A DNA stretch of 64,000 nt from Chrysemys picta bellii. Taxonomy: Eukaryota; Chordata; Testudines; Emydidae. The stretch is from NCBI RefSeq assembly GCF_011386835.1, contig NC_088798.1, positions 2,604,001-2,668,000 of the forward strand, read 5' to 3'. Below are positions 1 through 14,420 of the stretch, piece by piece. Position numbers and translations under genes: made by a program. Each line of letters opens with the position of its first letter. Within the stretch, counting starts at the first letter, position 1. Under the pieces are notes generated by a model. That model did no database searches. It had not been told where the DNA came from and was given only the letters and a program-made list of their open reading frames with translations.

Positions 1-359
1 AAAGCAAGTACTACTTCACACAGTGCAGCCAGCCAGCCTAGGGAGCTCGTTGCCACGGGATGTTGTGAAGGGCAAAACTATAATGGGGCTCAAAAAAGGT
101 ATTAGATAAGTTCATGGAGGACAGGTCCATCAGTGGCTATTAGCCAAGAAGGTCAGGGATGCAAAACCATGACCCAGGTGTCCCTAAACCTCTGACTGCC
201 ACAAGCTGGGACTGGACAACAGGGGCTGGATCACTCGATAACTGCCCTGTTCTGTTCATTCCCTCTGGGGCAGCTGACGTTGGCCACTGTGGGAAGACAG
301 GAGACTGGGCTAGATGGACCATTGGTTTGACCCAGAATGGCCAATCTTGTGTTCCTATT
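1..359 (+). mobile_element. CR1 LINE 3' end (cut by window edge)
   Basis: Alignable by eye, almost base for base, with the copy at 11935-12213: 'ggatgttgtgaagggcaaaa' and 'gaggacaggtccatcagtgg', ending 'gaccattggtttgacccaga'. This is the 3' untranslated end of a CR1 LINE, in the sense direction of RNF220. Its left part lies outside the window. Confidence 0.85.
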
Positions 360-1737
360 CCAGAGTTTTCTGCTTTTTGCAGAAAATACCAAAAAGCAAG
401 TGTGACTGAACCCCCCTAGTGCTGGCCTGCACGGCTTTTCTGTCTAGAAGCTGCGTACTTAGCTGTAGTGTCTTCGTCTATTCATATTGTCTGTGCCGTT
501 TCCTGGGCCAGAGCTCTTGCGCTCTCTAAACCTGACTGGGAATCGTCTCATCTGTGATTGGAGAGGCTGTCGTTGTGAATCGGACTCCTCTGTAGCTTGT
601 ACATTACTAGTATTGTAGTGCCTGGGGATCCCAATCCGGACCCATTGCACTAGACACTGGGCACACATGGAATAAAGGCCGTCCCTGCCCCAGAGAGCTG
701 AGCGTATGTCCAGAAACAACAGGTGGAAAAAACAAACCGAAGCCCAGGAGAAGGTAACGGTGACGTGATTGTTAGGTGTTACAATCAGCACGCTGGCTCT
801 CTGGTCTTGGAGAGTGGGGTGGGCATTTCATATAGGGATTCATTGGCATTTTTAGCTGTCTTCACATTTTTTAGAACACTGGCAACTGTCATCACTAAAT
901 CTGTTTGCTAAAACCCGGTACTGTTGTCTTGTGTGAATCTAGAATGTTAACAACTACACAGGATTCTAGTTCTTTTTCTTCTCCCAGGGGCCAGGTCAGA
1001 TATTGCAGTAATGGGACATGGTATAGGTCATGTGCTGCTTTCAGGGAGAGATCTTTGTTTAAACTAGGAATCTGCCTTGGACAGGAAGGGCAATCTTCTT
1101 TCTCCTTTGTCTCCTCCCTCTGCAGCCTCCGGGTATTTGGGGGGAAAGCCACAAATGTGCAACATCTTCCAGATGCTGCTTCTAATCAGGTCCTTGTAAG
1201 TGAGAGATTAAATAAATAGAAATCATCTTAGTGAAACTGTTGAAGAGGTGTAACACCCCCTTCCCCCAGCAATAATGGTGTCTGAACACGTGTTCCTGAA
1301 GAGCAGTGTGTGATACTGTGGTAAGAGATTTTGCCCAATATCAGGAGATCTCATCCCTAGTGTCATGGGACGAAAACTTGTTTTGAAATATCCTAGCATT
1401 GACTACCCATCTGATCAATGGGGAAAGGTTCTTGCATTAGTCATTTACATCTTCCATTTCTGTTGCTCTTTGTTACAAGGGATTATTTCACGCAATCTGT
1501 GTCTAATAAGCTTCGAGCCAGTCTGTATTTAGGCAGCAGCCAAAGCTCAGCAAGCGAAAGCATTGAGCGTTTCCTTCTCTGATTTTTAACTCTCAGCATA
1601 TTTGTTGTACCAGTTCTGCTGTTCCTCTCCAGCATGGATGTACATTACCCCAAGTGTTTACACTGCAAAGTTATCCCTTTAAAGAATTCCTAAGAGAAGT
1701 TCAAAAGGGGGGTTTTCTTTGAAACATTCAGTGTCTC

Positions 1738-1740
<3 letters not shown>

Positions 1741-1788
<48 letters not shown>
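1741..1788. repeat. (GT)24 microsatellite
   Basis: An uninterrupted GT dinucleotide tract, 24 units. Confidence 0.97.
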
Positions 1789-1789
<1 letters not shown>

Positions 1790-3649
1790 TGTTACTTGAA
1801 AGGAGGAGGGGGGGAGAGGAAAAAAGTGCTTTATCTGAAAAGAATCGCATCAGCTTCGCACTGATAGAAGCCGCTGTCGTCTCTTAAACGGCTTAACGCA
1901 GTCAAAAGGCAAGCAGACTTAAAACAGTGTCTTACACAAGGATCGATGGGTGGAACACACAACTGGTAACTGGGGGAAAAAGAGAGCGAGGGAGAGATAA
2001 CAGTAATGATTGCATTAAGGGAAGCTTGAGGGAGGCTGGTTCTTTGTAGCAGCTTCAAAGGTGCCTGGACTGATGCCTGAGCAAACTGTCCTCTGGAAGT
2101 CACCGTTCCTATAACTCTATGGGAGAGGGATGTACCCTTGCCCTTTTCTTAGCAGATGGGGCAAGTTGATCAGGGAGTGATGGGTTAGCAGCTCCTGTCT
2201 GCATCGCGTTTTCGGGGGGATTTTGGTCAATTGGCATCTCTTGTCATTCCTTCAGCACAAGGGGTTTGTCTGAGAGGGGAAGGATCGGGGTGGAAGGTGG
2301 GGAGCGATTGGGGATGCCGGCCAGGGAGGGGGGATGGTATGTCAGTTTATCGATCGCACCTCAGCCAGGAGAGCTGCAGGCACAGTGCTCTGAGCAGGAG
2401 CGGCAGCGTGCTTAATGTGATTGAAAGGCAGTTAAAATGGCGGTGACCTTTTCAGGGGGAATTAGATTGCCTGCCAAGAGTGGTTAGAGGGAGTGATAAC
2501 GCCAGCTTGAGGAAGCTGTCCAGTCAACTTCAAAGAGAGAGAGACAGAGACAGGAAAAGCAAGCTAGCAGCAAGTACCATTTAAACTACGAACCGCCCTG
2601 TCTGATAGAACAGAGATTGCTGTCCTCTTTAGATATGAAAGAATTGAAGAATTGTAGCTAAGTTCTCTCCACCTGCCCGTTTCCCCCCGCCCTTCCGGTG
2701 GGCACAGTAGTGAGCCGCTCACCCAGTGCTTTTATGGATTTCTTTTCCTCGAGCAGCTCAGTTGCCTAGAAAATAACGTAATGGGGAAGCCTTGGAATTC
2801 ATGCCAACGGTAAGCAAGGCATTTTCAGGGAAGGATACTTTCTAACGAAGATCAACCAGACAGGAACCTGACTAAGACAGATTGCAAGACTGAGGGGAAA
2901 CCCATAGGGGATATTTAATTCTTGAGCTTCTCTTTGTTTCCCCCCTTCTGAGATGGCACAGGATTTATAGCCAGCTCCAGTAATGTCCTTACGAAGAGAC
3001 GAGCCCGCCCCCACAGGCGGTCCGGGTCTCTTCCCTGTGCACAGCAGCAGTTAGTGTAGGCAGGGGGCTTGATGAAGCCTGATATACTGTGACAAACCAA
3101 AGTCACTCCGGGGTGCTCATTTGCTTTGGTTCTTGTGTCGCATGCAATCAGTGCAGCTGCTTGAAAAGTGGAACTTATTAAAATACAAATGCCTGAAAGT
3201 TTCCAGCAGATGGCTGCAGTCCCACTGTCAGCTCTCGGTCAATCCTCGCAATAGCAAGACGTGCTTCAGCAACTGTCGTTAGGACAGCCTTTCTGAAACA
3301 AATGCCGATCTGCTTGTCTGGAAGTGCAGTTACAGTAGCTGTGGGCTTCTCCACAGCCTGTGCTTTATTTCAATGTGCGTTGTACTAGAAGAGTGCGAGC
3401 AAGATGAAGTCTCCGCCCAAATCATCTTGCACTCCAAACAGACACACATGGGGGCTGAGGTGAACCATAAAGCAGATGATTGAACAGCACTCTGCACCTG
3501 TCTGGTAGCTCCATCTCTGACCGTTTTAAATTAGAATGGAGTCTGAGAGCAGGCTCCAAAATTGAGGAGAAAATATGGATCTCTTGCCCTTCCAAAGCAT
3601 TTTTGTACCCCAAGATCTCAAAACGTTCAGTTTCACATCTCACTGAAGT

Positions 3650-3765
3650 GCTTATCGTTCCTGTTTTACAGATGAGTAAACTGAGGCACACAGCAGTGAC
3701 TTCCCCCAGGTCATGCCTGCAGAGCCGGGGTTAGCACCTCCAATTCCTGACCTACATCCCATCCA
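3650..3765 (-). mobile_element. MIR-like CORE-SINE remnant
   Basis: 'ttttacagatgagtaaactg' then 'aggcacacagcagtgacttc' and 'cccaggtcatgcctgcagag' is the reverse strand of the MIR core. Short and without a duplication. Confidence 0.6.
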
Positions 3766-4209
3766 GCAATCAGCAGCTTCTCCTGTCTCAACCAAAACCA
3801 AACCTGGCATACAGGAGAGCCTGCAAAAATGATCCAACCCTGCCTCCCTCCATCTGTCCCAACGAGTTAAAGTTGCAGTTAAGGTCAAGCCAAAGAGAGA
3901 GTAAGCAGGGCAATACATTTAGAGAGACTTGGCCGTGACGTTGCTAGTGCATGAGTGGCGAGAGAGTGAAATTTCCCAGGAGACGGGCTAGGAAATGGAA
4001 GGTGTCTGTAGTGTCTTCAGAGCCCTCTGGATGAATGAATTAGTAACCAATATCGTTATCCCTGTTTCTGCACTGACTAGACAGGGTACCCGCTGAGAGG
4101 GTAGAGTGAACTTGAAGTCGGATGCAAGAGTCACCAGCAGAAGAGTGCAGGAAGGGATATGAAGTCTTTAATCTCCCCCTCCTTCCTGATCCCGGCTTGA
4201 AATGTCCGG

Positions 4210-4226
4210 TCCCCCCCCCCCCCCCC
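4210..4226. repeat. Poly-C tract
   Basis: A run of about 17 C. Length is likely variable. Confidence 0.9.
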
Positions 4227-5714
4227 TCACTTTTTTTCATCGCCAGCCTCCCTCTTGGCTTTGCCCCTCAATTAAAACGTCTTCCCACAGTATGTACATG
4301 TAAGCAACTCTCATGATCTGTTAAAACTCTTGCTCTCCCAAACTCCTTTTGTCATCTTTGCTTTTGTCTAAGACTCTTACGTTCTTCTGGGCGAGGATCT
4401 GTTGTATAGTTCTGTGCACTCCACTGGTGCTTTAAATGTGCCCCTCCCCAGTGAGTGCTCTTTCCAGGGACGCAGTTCTTAACACAGCTTCCCACTGCAT
4501 CTCCAGCTTTGCTGTGTAAAATGACATTTCTCTTTGCACTGCTCCAAGTGATGGAAAAGTCTCAAAGGCAGATCTTTGTCCATGAGGTGGTTCTTGATCT
4601 CAGAATGCAGAAAAGGACTGGTTTGTTGTGGACCCTTGTTGTAGGAATGTAATTAACAAGCAAGAGTTAAGCTTTCCCGGAAGGGTTTTATTAGTGTGTG
4701 GGAATTGAGGGAGAGGTCTGTTCAGTGGCCATTGAACCCTTTCTGCCATAAAGTAGCCAGGCAGTAGTATTGAAAGAGTTGGTTTTAATGAGGAGGACAA
4801 AGAGATATGGGGAGGGGCTTAGGGATTGTCCGAAGCCCTAGCTTACATAAAGAGAGCATTGTCTAACCCACAGTAATTGATATATCATCATATCGATAAC
4901 ATTTAGGTCTCGCTTCACAAACATTAGTAACACTCATTCTGGAACACGCTATGCAAAATGTGTGAGATTCGTACTTGACTCTGCTTACATACTTTGTTAA
5001 TGGGACACTGCAAAGTAAAAATCTCTTTTTCCAATTCTTCTAACAAAGGTGAAGCATATCCTAAAATATTAAAGTCCTATGTACTCTGCAGCATTTGATG
5101 CAGTACGTTTACATCAATTTTTATAATGAAACTAGACTAGTCGGCTTCATTTTGGGGTTCTCGGTCAGTGACCCAATGCATAGGGAGGATTTACATCTCA
5201 ATAGACTGTTTCTACTGTGATGGTGTTTGACTTTTTTACACAAGTTTCAGTTTAATATTAGTCTTTATTCAATTTAAGAGAACCTAACTTTTTTGCTCAA
5301 ACTGCTGTACAGTGTTTGTTTAAAGGGACGTAATCAACTAAACACTAATGTCTAATGATTTACCTGCCGTGTGTAACACCTAAGATCACTGTAGCTGGGA
5401 AGAGATTTGGAGGGGGAATATTCTCTCCTTCAACTTGCTCGGCTCATTTGACAGTGTTTTGAGTGCAGTCGGTTCCCCTGTTGTGTGTGAGTGGGTCTGT
5501 CACACAGCAGCAAGGGAGGGAGAAAAATTAATTAAAAATAAAAAGGAAAAGTGGTTGTAAAACTACCAGAATTGGCAGGGAGAGTCAAGGGGCAGGCCTA
5601 GCACCTGAAACTACTCAGTTGTTGAAATTGACTAGATTTCAAGTTGACAGCATCCCTTTAAACTTCTATTTTCCTAGATGTTAGACATACCGTATAAGCT
5701 CATCCGGTCCCATC

Positions 5715-5900
5715 TGCTGCACACACAGAGTTGCTCCCTCCAATCCATTTTTCTAGTGCTTTGTCCAGTCCAGCTTTGAAATTCCCAGGGTTTAAGACAG
5801 TCATTTGATAATTTTTCAAACAGTCTGCAGTTTTGCTAGAACTGCAGCCTACCTCTTGGGCTCTCAGGTCAAACTTCAGCCTTACCCACCAAGTAGCTGA
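5715..5900 (-). mobile_element. Possible old CR1/L3 fragment
   Basis: The phrase 'tttgtccagtccagctttga' with 'aattcccagggtttaagaca' resembles the reverse strand of the CR1/L3 C-terminal coding region. Strongly decayed, no boundary visible. Confidence 0.4.
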
Positions 5901-6373
5901 TTGACGTGATTTTAATAGCATTTTCGAATACAGCTGTTAAGTGTGGGGCAGTGAGATTTTTCTAAAGGAAAAGCGCGTGCGGGTCTCAATGGCTCTAAAC
6001 AGCTCCTGTCTCTGCATGTCGTCTCTTACGCTAGGCGGTGAAACGCATTATCGAGTAGTGCCCGGAAAGTGGCTAACTGCGTTTGACACACGCCAACTCC
6101 CTGCCTCCACACTGGATAATTGCATTGTCAACTGTTCAGCAAAGTGGCAGGTGACACTGCAGCCCGATTGATTGTCCTAGCATCGAGGCTCCTAAGGCTG
6201 TCAGCTACCCAATCGATAGAGTTTACACAAGACACCGTGACTGCATCTGTAACTAATTTCAGTTTGAAACTCGCAAGACACCGCTATCCCTGTTCCCTGG
6301 CTTGTGTTCTGATTCACTTGCATCCTCTCCCTGGGCTGGGAAGTTGCTTTTTCCTTTGAAAGTGCGTCTTGGG

Positions 6374-6408
6374 GGTTTTTTTTGGTTTTTTTTTTTTTCT
6401 TTTCTTTT
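6374..6408. repeat. T-rich low-complexity tract
   Basis: A run of T with scattered G and C. It might be a decayed poly(A) tail of a minus-strand retroposon, but no body is recognisable next to it. Confidence 0.7.
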
Positions 6409-7149
6409 GGAGCAGCAAGTGAAGAAATCAATGGTGTGTTTTGTGGTTTCAGATTTGAGGGCATTACTGCACATGGCTAACTAGCAGCTCCAGTTTCGCA
6501 ATCAATAGGCTGATCAATTGATTAAATTAACACTGATTTTCTTTCTTCTTCCTGGCCTAGAAAAGAATTAGTTTGGAGTAGAGCATGCGGGTTTGGCTTA
6601 TGAAATTTAGGCCTTGTTATTTCAGCCCGTGACCATTTCCACCCACTCTTCCTCCTCTACCCACAAATAAAATCTCTCTGCCTATCATTACTTAAAGCAA
6701 ATGACAATGGGGCCTGCGGCTGGCGATGGCCTCGGTAAGCCAGGGTGTCACTTTCAGCTGTTCACCAGCCTCGCTGCGTCATGCTCGGCTGTTTTAGAAA
6801 AGGCATTCTCTTGGCTCCTCCGTGCTGCTTTATTATTGGCAAAGTTGCGACATTCCTGTGATCCCTGTCAGCAGTGCTTATTGATCCGGTGATGTGAATC
6901 TGCTTAGTGATTCAAGATTACTTTAATTCCCCTCGTCCCTTTTTTGTTCCCACCCACTCTCTACGGGAACTAAAGCTTTCAGAGCCACCCTCCTTCGATC
7001 ATGGAAATCAAGCCAATGGCTGCTCAGACCGTGGTTCTGATTCTTCTTTTGTGTTGCAGCAGCGAGGTTTGAATTGCAGCCTTCCAAATAGAGGCAAGGT
7101 TGCAGGCTCGTCCCTCAGTGCATTACACAGGCACAAAGCTCCAGGATGC

Positions 7150-7375
7150 TAGGCAGGAAGTGCCATATTGGATCAGACCACTGGGCTGAATGTCCACTTC
7201 ACTGCCTCCAGCCACCGCCTCCAGCTGATGCTTCGCAGGGAGGCATGAAAGAAATCCCTGCAATATCCCTAGCCAGTGCCACAATGTAGGGGGCGGGAGA
7301 AAACCACTCCTTCCCGACCCCTCAGTGATCAGCTCATGTCCTGAACCATGTTTGATTTCCCTGACATTGGCATGT
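7150..7375 (-). mobile_element. CR1 LINE 3'-end fragment
   Basis: 'gccatattggatcagaccac' is the reverse complement of the CR1 tail. The following ~200 bases, including 'aaaccactccttcccgaccc', follow the order of a diverged CR1 3' region. Antisense to RNF220. Confidence 0.65.
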
Positions 7376-10300
7376 ATTGCTACCAAATGTCGTTAGTGGT
7401 CATAATGCTTTGCAGCCCTTTCTTTAAAGCCAGCTGTTCTTCGGGTTGTTAGTAAAGATCACTGCCGGTGTCTAGGACACTGATTTTTCAGTCTACTGAC
7501 CAAATTGCACACTTTTACCTACCAGCCCAGGGGTAACCTGGGAGGGACACCTCTACTGGACAGGCCTGTGCAGATGTGCTCTTCTGTGTCCATTTCCCTG
7601 ATCAATTGCAATTTCCTGTGAACTGGATTTGGGTTCCTGACATCACTTGGAAATACAGTTCTGTCCTGCAAACAGCTTTCCATGAGCTTGGAATGTACAT
7701 TTCCCCTGGTGAAAGCTGCTAGCAGAATTCCTATGGTACAGGGGAGTAGAGGAACCACTTGACTGATAATCGGATCTGGAGAAAGATGGCTGATTAGGAT
7801 GGCCTCTTCTTCTGCTCCCCTCTGTAAAAAGAAAGAAAAAGCTTTCTCTTTCCTTCCAATGCACTTTTTAAAAATAAAGCCACGGCTGTGCCATCTTGTC
7901 CTCTTAGCACTAGTTCGGGGTATTTCAGCAGCTGAGGAAATAAACCCGCGGTAGAGCTGCTCTTAGGAAGCCTGTGAGGGCCTGGTAGTGTCTCTGCACC
8001 AAATGTTTTTATTGCTTCTTTATTTTTGCTCTCCAAGAAGCCAGTGAGTGACATTTCTTTAAGAAAATACACTGCATGTGCTAGAAGGGCAGGCTGTGCT
8101 GAGGCGAGTTATTGCAGTGGGTGTTGTGGGTGGGGGGTAATTAGCCAAACCTACAGTCTTGGAAACTTACGGGAGGCTTTTTCTTCCTGAACACGTGTAA
8201 ATCACCTGTGAGCAGCTCAAAAGCTTCTCTTCCAGCCCCCATCAAGCCTGCGCACTACAGAGTTGTACTTGGAGTCAGACCCACTTGTAAAATGTTTTAT
8301 TTTTGAAGGAGGAATTGAGAATTTTATAATGTTCCTGACCAGCATTCCAGCCCTCCCGCCTTGGAGCCCAGCAGCTAGAACTCAGATCTCCTTCAAGAGG
8401 GTGTCCCAAGTGCTCACCAGCTCGACCCTAGCCTACAGACCAGTTTTCATGCTGTGGGCTGTTGCCTTTCCCAGTCCCTCTGCTTGGTTAAGAATGGGGT
8501 GGTGCAGTCCCTGGCAGCTCAGCTTGCTGAGGGTCTGAGCAATGCAGATGAAAAGTGAGACCCTTCAGGAAGCAGGAATAAATGCCAGGAGGGATTTGGT
8601 CCTCACGAGTCCAGTCTCTGTTCTGTTGGCGTACGGTGCCTCGCGGAGTGAGGTCCTGGTCCCTGAGTAGGAACACAAATCATAACTACAGTGTGGCACG
8701 GAGCACAGAACCTAAGGGTTAGTGTCTCCTGTTGGGTTTGCATTTGTAGCGCACACCAAACAAATATACTTAAAACTGAGAAAACGAGCTCACCCGCCAG
8801 GACGGAGTTGAGCAGTGGAGCCTGGGCCAATGAGGGCTTTGCCTGCCCTGCTGGGCTGTGGTCATCTCAGTCTGTGCAACTTTGCTTCGTTCTTGCCTTT
8901 CTGTTTCCAGCTTCGCCAGCCTCCACATAGATGCAGGGTTCCTCCCTGCAAGAGCTGCTGCTGATGCTGCAAACAAGTGAAGCCGCGTACGCTGTCACTT
9001 TGACCTCTGTTATCAGCTCCTACAGGAGAAACACACAAGCTTGAATTCAGGTCCCTTGTAAAATCTCTTTATTCTCTACATCTATAGTCTAAATCCGATA
9101 TTCAGTTAATGACGGAATCTTAGGCAGCTTGAGTTGTATACACTGAAAATGCGAGGTGAGCTGTCCTCCGAGTGCATGTAGAGGGAGGTGGGATTTGAAG
9201 GAAGGCCATGTGACAGGCAAGGTCAGAAAAGTCATTCCAGATACAAGGAACAGCCCCCGGGCTTGGGAGAAGGCACAGGGGTGCTGTGGAAACTTGTGTG
9301 AGGAGAAAAGAGTCCTTTCTGCCAGGATATCCGTTTTTCATCTCCACGTATAGGAGGCCATGGGAAGCATTTCCATTCTCCTTCGAGCCTGCGGCCTGCA
9401 TGTTGGCCAAGAGGCATATGAAATAGGCCTCCTTGTTTTTACATTGCAAAGCTTCACATCCATATTTCAGTGGCAGTGTTGCTTATTCTGAATATTCAGC
9501 AAGAACTGACTCTTGTGCTCAGGGCAGTTCCTCTGAGGCCAGCCAAAGTAACGCTGTATACGCCATTCCAGAGGGCTGCAGACACTCTAGGTAAGTGATC
9601 TTGATAGGTACATTCTGATTGATGGGAGAGTTTGTCTCCCAAACTGTCACATGGTTTATAAAGGTGCCACTCAACAACAGTGCTGGAATTGCTTGTCAGC
9701 GCACCTGGCTCCAAGAGCAATGGGGATAGGAGACAGAACTGTAACTTTGTTTTTTCTTGGCTTAATGGCCCCGGCGTCTGACCTGCCTGCTCACTCTTGT
9801 TTGTCTGGCCCTTAAAGAGGCAGCTGGGATTAAGACTGTCGGAGAATTGCACTGCATTAGCTCCTGGAGGGTTAGTGTTCTCACACAGGGCAGCATAGGC
9901 CGGGTCTGCTGCAGACAGAACACACAGCATGAGCAGAGAATGCTTCAGCTAGAAAATGGAATGATGTGGCAGGTTTCATTTTTAATCCGAAAGCAGTGTA
10001 ATTACAATGCACTTTGGGCCTTATCCTACTCTCCTTCCTTGTATAATCCCTGGCTTCCCCTGTGAGTAATGGCTGCAGGATCGGGCCTGTTACGAATTCC
10101 CAGATCGAACTTGCACCTTAACTTTCAGGTGACAGCTGTGACTTTATTCACATGTTGGCATAAAGTTCAGTCCTCAGAACTGCCCTCTCTGTGAAGAGGA
10201 GGGAGGCACTGGTGTTAAACCTCCTCTGTAGGCAGCTTTGCTGATAATAGTGAATTACTGTGTCGCCTTCAGACAACTAAGCCAGCCCAGAATAACTCCT

Positions 10301-11735
10301 CTCGTGTTCCATCGCATTGCAATGAGCCATAGATCAGCTGGGTGGAACAATGTGATGTGGTGTCTCCTGGACGTTCCCGTCTTTTTCTAGTACAACAGCC
10401 GCACTTACAAGTACCACCGAGTACAAGCTAGCTCTGCGGCCATCCCCGCGCTCCGTTTCATATTTTCCCTGTTTCTGGATGGCAGCGTGCCCATGGCAAA
10501 GGGTAAGCAGGAGGTGGGAGTTCTGAGTCCTTTTTACACTCTGAGTGAGTTAGGATCACACCTGCTTCTATCAGGCCTTCCTTGCATTTAGTGGTCCTCT
10601 TAATCCATTTATAACAGCACTTGTCCAGAAATCTGGTTTGAATGAGCCTGAGATGAATAATTAATGTCAAGCGGTTCAGACGTCAAATATTTGAACAGCT
10701 GCTTGGGTGTTTTCACTGGCTTTGTTCAGAGAGGCAACACCAGAAAAGTTACATCAGGAGGGACAAGTTAAAACTCTGGCTTCAAACCCTGACCTATCAG
10801 AACCGGCCTTAAAACTAACCTTCCCGTGGGTGAAACATTTTTGAAAGAGTGTGTGATGGGTCATTGGTTTCACAAGTTGATCTCTGGTCAGGTTGTGCGT
10901 TGCCTTCTCTTCTCTAGCATTCTCCTCTAAGTAGTGGCGATTCCAGGATCGATGGTCTTGTTGTTCAATCTTGACATCTCTCAGAAACATGTTTTTCCTT
11001 CAGAGAACAAGAACCTGTAAATTTCTAAAACTGATCAATAGCATTGCTTCTATTTTGACTTGCCCACTAGCTAGGGGGTTTGGTTTTGTTCCACAGACAG
11101 AGAAATACAGTTCCGGACTCCATTTTGTTGACAACGCATAATCTGTAACAGCTCACATTCTTGTTACAAAAATCCTGTCTCTTATTTGGTAAAGTTAGGT
11201 GAAGTCAGGATTGTGTGTTGGAGAAATACCTAGGGCAGGGTTACCTGGCATTAGCCTCGAAGTGCTGCCCCTCCAGGCCCAGAACTGGGAGTCCTCAGCT
11301 GATCAGTCTGGAAAGCATGTCCTCCAGCCTCTTCGCTGAATGGCCCTGTGCTGCAACACATCTGAATGTTTAAACCGTTCACTTTGTTTGAGGAGGCTGC
11401 CCTGCTTGACGTGGCTTTCTAGCTCCGTCACATCATAATAAAGTATCTTCTTTCGTAACACATCTTCATGGCTTCCCACGCCCATCCTCCTTCTCCCCTC
11501 CCCACGAGGCAGGCTGGTGCTGGCTGGCCCCTGCTACCTGTCACCGTGTCTGGCCAGCACTGCTCCCATTAGTATCATTAAACCAAGGTTTTCAAAAGTG
11601 ACTAGCAATTTTGGGTACCCAAATTCGATGTGGCTTAAAGGGCCTGACTTGCAGGAAGCGCCGAGTACCTGCCCCTAAACTGAGGCATCCAAACTCACTA
11701 GTCTCTTGGGGTTAGTCTGGACTCAACTAGCACTA

Positions 11736-12213
11736 AAGAGACGACTAAGGGGGGATATGATAGAGCTCTATAAAATCATGACTGGTGTGGAGAAAGTAAA
11801 TAGGGAAGTGTTGTTTCCTCCTTCTCATAACACAAGAACTAGGGGGTCACCCAATGAAATTAATGGGCAGCAGGTTTAAAACAAACAAAAGGAAGTATTC
11901 ACACAACACACAGTCAACCTGTGGAACTTCTTGCCAGAGGATGTTGTGAAGGCCAAGACTATAACAAGGTTCAAAAAAGAACTAGATAAATTGATGGAGG
12001 ATAGGTCCATCAATAGCTGTTAGCCAGGCTGGGCAGGGATGGTGTCCCCTAGACTCTGACTGCCAGAAACTGGGGAATGGGTGACAGGGGATGGATCACT
12101 TGATGATTGCCTGCTCTGTTCATTCCATCTGAAGCAGCTGGCAGTGGCCACTGTCGGCAGACAGGAGACTGGGCTAGAGGGACCATTGGTCTGATCCAGT
12201 ATGCCCGTTCTTA
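11736..12213 (+). mobile_element. CR1 LINE 3' end, 478 bp
   Basis: The left part encodes the last reverse transcriptase residues (RRLRGDMIELYKIMTG), followed by the 3' untranslated region. The right end is 'ccagtatgcccgttctta', the canonical CR1 terminus. It is 5'-truncated, sense to RNF220, and less diverged than the copy at the window start. Confidence 0.88.
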
Positions 12214-14304
12214 TTGCAGTGTCAGACAGATGTTGTTTCCCTACTGGTGATCAAAGAAGAGACTTGCTTTCATGCTCTTTTGCACGTCATGTTGCGGTAG
12301 TAGGAGGCTCTGGTGGGAAGGGAGTGAGGTTATATAACAAGGAGGATGAGTGGATTGTGTTCATCCAAGAAACATCTCAGGAAAGTTTTTTGTCCTATGG
12401 TCTGAATTGTCCAGCTTCCTTTATTGCTCTGGCATTGCACTTTACAAAACTCCCCCCAGGGCTAGTAACTCAGTACTGACTGAGCAAACGGCTTATTCCA
12501 TGGGCTGAGATAGGGGGCCAAACTGAGATCCCCGAGGTCAGAATGGAAGTTCCCAGACCTAGCAGTATCGCAGGTGTTGAATATCACCACTGATTCCTCC
12601 AGTTCTCCATCAGCAACTCCCATAACTGAAAAAGTCACAGCAAAAACTGCCAAAATGGCGCGTGCTCTCTCTCTCTGGCTGTACTGCAGGGCAGACTTCG
12701 GGGGAGGGATAAGACCTTTACTGTGAATGCGATAGAGAACATTTCTGAGCTCGTGTTCTCCAAAGCTGGGCAGAGTTGGGAGGTAGCAAAGGAGGTGTTA
12801 GTGCCGCCATTATTAGCCTTAAAAAGGATTTCCCCATACACAAATGAGAGTTCGGTGAGGGTGGGGTTAGGATTCTGAAATCAGATGCCTTAATGTTGGT
12901 AAGCTACACCACCGAAGCCAGGCTATAGCTCTTAAACGCTGACCATGATCCACTAGACTCTTTGGCTTGGATGATTTAGAAACCAAACTGCTGAAAACAT
13001 GCTTGTTTCCCCTGTGCATGGCATCCTTGCAGATAGTGGAACCAAAGGAGAAATCCCTTTTACACTCAATTGACCCCCGACGACACCACCACTACCACCA
13101 CCACCTCCCTCAAGCACTCGTTCCAAGTATTCATTATCTGGCTAACATTCAAATCACTTCTGGGACTGGCCAAGTCACTGCTCCAGCTTTGCATGATTTG
13201 TGTTTCCCACCTCTTGGAAAGAAAAATGAAGACCTGTACGTCCAAAGCTTATGGCCTTTGAGAAGTGATGGGCTACAGTAATGCCAGGTGCAGAAAATGG
13301 TGTTACTGGAGGTTTAATGTCATGCTTGTAAATTACCACGACCTCTCTCGCTGCGAGTTCTCAGGCAGCATTGCAAGAATATCCAGCTCTTCTGACAGGT
13401 CTCTCGTATTCCTTTAAATCTTCTCCCAAACGTTGGGATGAACTGAAAGAGTCAAGATTTAGTGGATGAGCCATTGCTGTGAGAGAAGGAAGCTGAGATT
13501 GTACTTTGGCTGCCAGCATATAACACGACTCAGCCAGTACTTGAAACGCTTCCGACGGGCTCGGCTGGCAAGGGCGCTGCCCTGTATGCTTCTGAAGGCT
13601 GTGCCCCTTGTCACAAAGCAGTGCCTTGCTTTCAGAAGCCGGTGTTGGGTGCTGCACTTGCACAGGTGTCAATAATGGCAGGTTGGTAGCTGGTCGTTGC
13701 TTCGGGGGCGGGGGCTGGCTGAGTTAATCTGGAGAGGCGATCCTGAAACCTGATGGAGTGCTGAAAGTGCCACTCTTTAAAGGCCCTCGTTTTATATGGG
13801 GGAAGAGAGAGATCAAGTCTTTATAAACAAATTTTATTAGCAGCTTAACTGATAACTTGTACGTTCTCAGAGACTGACAGTGACATACTGCATTCGAGTG
13901 GTGTCCTTGGAAAGAGATCTGTATCCTGTCTAGCTCCCACTGGGGATATAGCCAGCTAGAAATACTGCTCCACCAACATGGGGGGGTCAGGGAGGGGGAC
14001 ACAGATCCGGTATTGACACCATAAACTAGGTGGAGAGCACAGTGGACTGGGAGAAGAGTCAGGCCCTTGTGTTGTCAAGAGGGTGACTCGAGGGATGGGG
14101 GGACTTCTGTTTTTATGAGGAGCAATTAATAATCCTTCCCAAAATTAATATCCCTAACTGAAACTCACCATCTCCTCCCTTCCTGGGCGCAATCACACTG
14201 CACAAGAAGCCTTTGCTCTCAAAGCCCAATTAAAACTGACATGAGCCAGAGTTAGTGATCTGATACCAAAATGTTTTAACTCTGCTACAGCCCTTCAACA
14301 TGGA

Positions 14305-14420
14305 GGGAGGATGGCCTTGCGGTTAATGCATTGGGTTGGGACTCAGGCCTCAGTTTCCCCATCGGTCAACGGAGATGTTGAATTGTAACTGTTTGGTGTG
14401 AACACTCTTGCTGTGGTTTG
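14305..14420 (+). mobile_element. MIR-like SINE with tRNA-like head
   Basis: 'ggccttgcggttaatgcatt' resembles the A-box head of CORE-SINEs. It is followed after a gap by 'cctcagtttccccatcggtc'. The B-box region seems deleted. Confidence 0.5.
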
